Assembly: GCA_965197565.1 (NCBI GenBank)
Contig: CBDANK010000004.1
Coordinates: 372,001-436,000, forward strand
DNA: 64,000 bases
Reading direction: 5' to 3'
Origin: G963667675 sp965197565
Lineage (GTDB): Bacteria; Chloroflexota; Dehalococcoidia; Lucifugimonadales; UBA3495
This document shows positions 61,235 through 64,000 of this stretch, in pieces. Made by a program: the position numbers and the translations under genes. Under the pieces are notes generated by a model, which saw nothing but the letters and a program-made list of their open reading frames with translations, was not told the origin of the DNA and did no database searches. Numbering within the stretch: the stretch's first letter is position 1; each line of letters starts with the position of its first letter.

Positions 61235-62125
61235 CTACTCTTCCCAGTCCGTGGATTGAGGGTCGCCACTGGCCGGCTGTCTGCGCAGATGGATAAACCA
61301 GTGGGCTAGGCCAACCATGACGCCTCCCCCGATGATGTTGCCCAGGCTGGCCGCCGCCAGGTTGTAGACGGTCCAGGGTACATCCAGCCGGGCCGCTGTT
61401 TTGGCCGTCAGCCCCGCCGCAGTCAGGGCTTCAGGTTCCGTAGTGAGCAGCACTCCGAGCGGCACGAAGTACATATTTGCGATGCTGTGCTCGAAACCGG
61501 CGGCAATAAAGGTTGACACCGGCAAGACGATCCCCAGGAGCTTTTCGGTAGTGTTACGTCCGGCGGTTGCCAGCCAGATGGCCATGCACACCAGGATGTT
61601 GGCCAGGATACCTCGCACGAAGGCGGTCTCAAAAGAGAGATTGACCTTGGCGTTGGCGGTGGCCACCGCCGACCCGGCGAAGGAAAAGTCTCCCTGCATC
61701 CACCACCGGCTGTAGTAGACCATCAATACAACGACAAGGGCCCCGGCCAGGTTCCCGGCATAGACGAGTGCCCAGTTACGTCCCAGCCCGCGGAGACTGA
61801 TGCGCCGTGTGAACAAGCCCATCAGCATCATGTTGTTGCCGGTGAACAGCTCCGAACCGGTAATCACCACCATGAACAAGGCCATGGTCAGCCCCAGACC
61901 CATCAAGAGCCGGGTGGGACCAGTGCCTAGCTCTGAACCCGCGGCGATGGTGCTGGCCAGCACCCCGCCCAGACCTATGAAGGCCCCGGCCATCACCGCC
62001 AACGCCAACGTGGAGACTATCCCGGCCTTGGCCTTGGCGACCCCCGTCTCTTCAACTTGCCGGGCGATCTCCTTGGGAGACAACGCCTCCACGATGGCCT
62101 TCCTATACTGCTGTTGACGGCTCAC
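61235..62125 (-). CDS. Formate/nitrite transporter (FNT) family channel
   Basis: 296 residues, six hydrophobic helices. EETGVAKAKAGIVSTLALAV, GSELFTGNNMMLMGLFTRR and YAGNLAGALVVVLMVYYSRW, later AAGFEHSIANMYFVPLGVLL, follow the FNT pattern. Transports formate, nitrite or another small anion; the exact ion cannot be read. The N-terminus MSRQQQYRKAIVEALSPKEI resembles YfdC-like members. Confidence 0.9.
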   Translation of the reverse strand: MSRQQQYRKAIVEALSPKEIARQVEETGVAKAKAGIVSTLALAVMAGAFIGLGGVLASTIAAGSELGTGPTRLLMGLGLTMALFMVVITGSELFTGNNMMLMGLFTRRISLRGLGRNWALVYAGNLAGALVVVLMVYYSRWWMQGDFSFAGSAVATANAKVNLSFETAFVRGILANILVCMAIWLATAGRNTTEKLLGIVLPVSTFIAAGFEHSIANMYFVPLGVLLTTEPEALTAAGLTAKTAARLDVPWTVYNLAAASLGNIIGGGVMVGLAHWFIHLRRQPASGDPQSTDWEE

Positions 62126-62164
62126 GCTCGCGTGCCCTCTTCTTAAAGGGTCGGTTGTTCAAAT

Positions 62165-62455
62165 GCGCCTTAGATTTTCGCGGGGACCGGGCTCGGGCCG
62201 GATTTGTTTCTTGGTTGGAACAAATAAGGAACAAATCGGCCGCGGGGCTGAAATCCCCCTTCGCGAAAGGGGGCCCGGCAGCGGCCGGTGGCCGGTCACG
62301 GACCCAGGCCCTGCGACTCCACCGTGCTTCGCCGGGGACGAAGGGAGATCGAGGGAGGTTTTTGGCGGTTGGGACATGAGCAACATGGTTTCAGTTTGGG
62401 TATTGGCCTTCGGGCTTGTCAAGGAAGAGGTGGCATTGAGGTAATCGTTCAGACC
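62165..62455. repeat. Interspersed repeat family C, copy 2
   Basis: Shares GGAACAAATAAGGAACAAAT and CGGGGCTGAA with 8925-9170 in the same orientation, followed by GGCCGGTCA and GTATTGGCC blocks. AATCCCCCTTCGCGAAAGGG shows a small hairpin and recurs at about 62482. It occupies most of the 530 bp between FNT and the next gene. Confidence 0.6.
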
Positions 62456-62654
62456 GGTAAGCAGCCGGACGGCGAAGGGGGAAATCCCCCTTTGCGAAAG
62501 AGGGAGACCCGGCAGTGGAGTCGATGATGCGGCGGGCCTACGACATGGGCGAAAAATCTTGGGGCGCACCCCTTGCGGCGTCGATGTAAAACCGTCTACA
62601 TTATGGTTTCCGAAGGTTGGCCAGAACTCTTGACATCAGCAATGAGCGTGCAAC

Positions 62655-63263
62655 ATGAGCGTTAGCAATCATTCAGAATTGCGCACCGTTTACAAACCGC
62701 CGGCTCCGCGGGCGGTACAGAAAGTGTTGGACCACCTGGATGTTCACTGTCGGACCTTCATCGCCCTCTCGCCCCTTTGCGTTCTCAGCTCTGCCAATGC
62801 CAACGGGCAGACCGACGCCTCGCCTAGAGGCGACCCGCCGGGATTTGTGCGGGTGCTGGACGACAAAACGCTGCTGCTTCCCGACCGCCCGGGGAACAAC
62901 CAGGTGGACTCGCTGCAGAACATCGTGCAATACCCCGGCGTGGGGTTGCTCTTCTTTGTGCCGGGGATGAATGAGACCTTGCGGGTGAAGGGGAAAGCGG
63001 AGATCGTAACCGACGCGGAAGTTCTTGGGCCGACGGCGGTAAAGGGGCGGGCGCCGCTTTCCGGGCTCCGGGTTACCGTAGAGGAGGCTTTCTTGCATTG
63101 TGGCCGGGCCCTGATCCGTTCGCGGATTTGGGACCCGGAGGTCCGGATCGACCGTTCGGTATATCCTACCTATGGGCAAGTGCTGGCGGACCAGATCAAG
63201 GGGGCTGACGCCAAGGAGATCGACGCCTCCGAGGACGAGGCCAATCGCCACCGGCTCTATTGA
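62655..63263 (+). CDS. PPOX-family (MSMEG_1061-type) flavin/F420-binding protein
   Basis: 202 residues. Split-barrel pyridoxamine-phosphate-oxidase fold: FIALSPLCVLSSANANGQTD, ASPRGDPPGFVRVLDDKTLL, DRPGNNQVDSLQNIVQYPGV and GLLFFVPGMNETLRVKGKAE, then AFLHCGRALIRSRIWDPEV. The motif SPRGDPPGFV is typical of this subgroup. Cofactor (FMN or F420) and substrate are unknown. Confidence 0.88.
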   Translation: MSVSNHSELRTVYKPPAPRAVQKVLDHLDVHCRTFIALSPLCVLSSANANGQTDASPRGDPPGFVRVLDDKTLLLPDRPGNNQVDSLQNIVQYPGVGLLFFVPGMNETLRVKGKAEIVTDAEVLGPTAVKGRAPLSGLRVTVEEAFLHCGRALIRSRIWDPEVRIDRSVYPTYGQVLADQIKGADAKEIDASEDEANRHRLY

Positions 63264-63305
63264 ACCGAACGCGCCTCCCTCTCCTTGCAGTTGAAGACAC
63301 AAAAA

Positions 63306-63337
63306 ACAAAGGGCCCCAGAGCTTGGGGCCCTTTGTT
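63306..63337. terminator. Bidirectional intrinsic terminator
   Basis: ACAAAGGGCCCC pairs with GGGGCCCTTTGT around AGAGCTT; T-rich on both sides (TTTGTTT on plus, TTTGTTTTTT on minus). It separates the converging PPOX and amidohydrolase genes. Confidence 0.85.
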
Positions 63338-63356
63338 TCGCCGGAATCTATGAGGG

Positions 63357-64000
63357 TTACCGGGAGACCATGTCGTAGCTGCGGAGCAGCTTGCCAGGGG
63401 TCGCGTCAGTGCACACCGTGCCTTCCGTGAAGGTCACTTCACCGTTGACCACCGTGTACCGGATGCCCTTGGCTTTCTGGATGAGCCTTCGCTCCCCACC
63501 AGGGAAGTCGTCATCGTAGACCGGGTTGTCGTACTGAAGGCCCAGCTTGTCCAGATCGTACACGATTATGTCGGCGGCAAAACCTTCTCGCAGAATGCCG
63601 CGATCGGTAAACCCGGCGATGAAGGCGGGCAGGCCGCTTATCTTGTAGTGGGCCTTCTCCAAGGACATTATTCCATGGTCCCTGGCCCACATGGCCAAGA
63701 AGTTGACCGGCCAAACGCCTACTGTCAAGTAGCGGACATGGGCGCCGCCATCGGATATGCAAGGATGGGTATAGGGGTGGTTCAGTATCTCTTTCATCGC
63801 CTCCGGGTTGGTGCCCGTCGTGGGGTCGGTGGAGAATTCGGTGAGCAGGTCCTCGTCCAGAGCCAAGTCCAGCATCGCGTCCATGGGGTGTTTGCCCGTG
63901 GCCTCGGCCAACTCGGCAATATTCATTCCCTCGTACTGGAGATTAGAGTCTTTCCGGACTTCGACAATCCGCATCTTGGACCAGTCGGCCGCCACGGCGG
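63357..64000 (-). CDS. Amidohydrolase, D-aminoacylase type (5' end outside window)
   Basis: C-terminal 214 or so residues. Features: CISDGGAHVRYLTVGVWP (metal-ligand Asp and His region), LREGFAADIIVYDLDKLG and the usual closing strand YTVVNGEVTFTEG. Matches N-acyl-D-amino-acid deacylase-like members of the amidohydrolase superfamily, common in SAR202-type genomes. The Met at 63995 is internal; the frame is open to the window edge. Confidence 0.88.
   Translation of the reverse strand, partial: AVAADWSKMRIVEVRKDSNLQYEGMNIAELAEATGKHPMDAMLDLALDEDLLTEFSTDPTTGTNPEAMKEILNHPYTHPCISDGGAHVRYLTVGVWPVNFLAMWARDHGIMSLEKAHYKISGLPAFIAGFTDRGILREGFAADIIVYDLDKLGLQYDNPVYDDDFPGGERRLIQKAKGIRYTVVNGEVTFTEGTVCTDATPGKLLRSYDMVSR

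Overview
The window looks like a chromosomal segment of an uncultured Chloroflexota bacterium, probably a SAR202/Dehalococcoidia-like lineage. This is inferred from gene content only: two paralogous flavin-dependent monooxygenases with a flavin reductase, VOC proteins with a D-2-hydroxyacid dehydrogenase, FAD-linked oxidases, three family-5 solute-binding lipoproteins with a near-identical signal peptide, a dodecin, and secreted proteins with Thr-Pro linkers. There is no rRNA or other decisive phylogenetic marker. The DNA is mostly G+C rich, with AT-rich promoter regions.

Layout. 0-9.7 kb: 5'-partial-window tgt, a TauE/SafE exporter, then a minus-strand run of purQ, an EamA transporter, VOC, D-2-hydroxyacid dehydrogenase, tandem VOC, aroK and aroB; yqeY lies upstream. 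9.9-13.4 kb: an accessory islet of lower G+C with a HEPN-like protein, an unknown protein, a NYN-domain protein and a second HEPN-like protein. 13.7-23.2 kb: core genes purA, dapA, an FAD oxidase, asd, dapB, pnp, rpsO and an Ldh-family dehydrogenase. 23.2-30.2 kb: a surface-protein module bounded by two identical 62-bp palindromic repeats. It holds a secreted FN3/metzincin-like protein and a large LRR/FN3/cadherin-like lipoprotein gene that an IS630 element has split exactly in phase. tRNA-Arg and tRNA-Pro follow. 31-37.4 kb: a dodecin and a six-gene phosphorelay cluster (two histidine kinases, four receiver-only regulators). 37.5-41.7 kb: a family-5 solute-binding protein with a CRP/FNR-like operator, a cytidylate-kinase-like protein, a DtxR remnant, and a promoter followed by four tiny genes. 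42-45 kb: a two-component flavin monooxygenase operon. 45-52.4 kb: a HEPN-like protein, an MmeI-like restriction-modification protein, a family-3 solute-binding lipoprotein, an alkyl-DHAP-synthase-like oxidase and a RecB/Cas4-like nuclease. 52.6-64 kb: two more family-5 solute-binding proteins (both frameshifted), small lipoproteins and membrane proteins, a Nudix protein, a YceI-like lipoprotein, an FNT channel, a PPOX-family protein and a partial amidohydrolase.

Two window-wide features stand out. First, several families of short interspersed repeats with inverted ends (MITE/REP-like) fill intergenic space, in places in tandem. Second, at least six otherwise intact genes carry a single frameshift, mostly in G/C-rich or homopolymer stretches. 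This suggests either assembly indels or, for two poly-G tracts in surface lipoproteins, possible phase variation. The best candidates for something new are the repeat-bounded surface module with its in-phase IS630 insertion, the shared CRP-like operators in front of two solute-binding-protein genes, and the HEPN/NYN islet.
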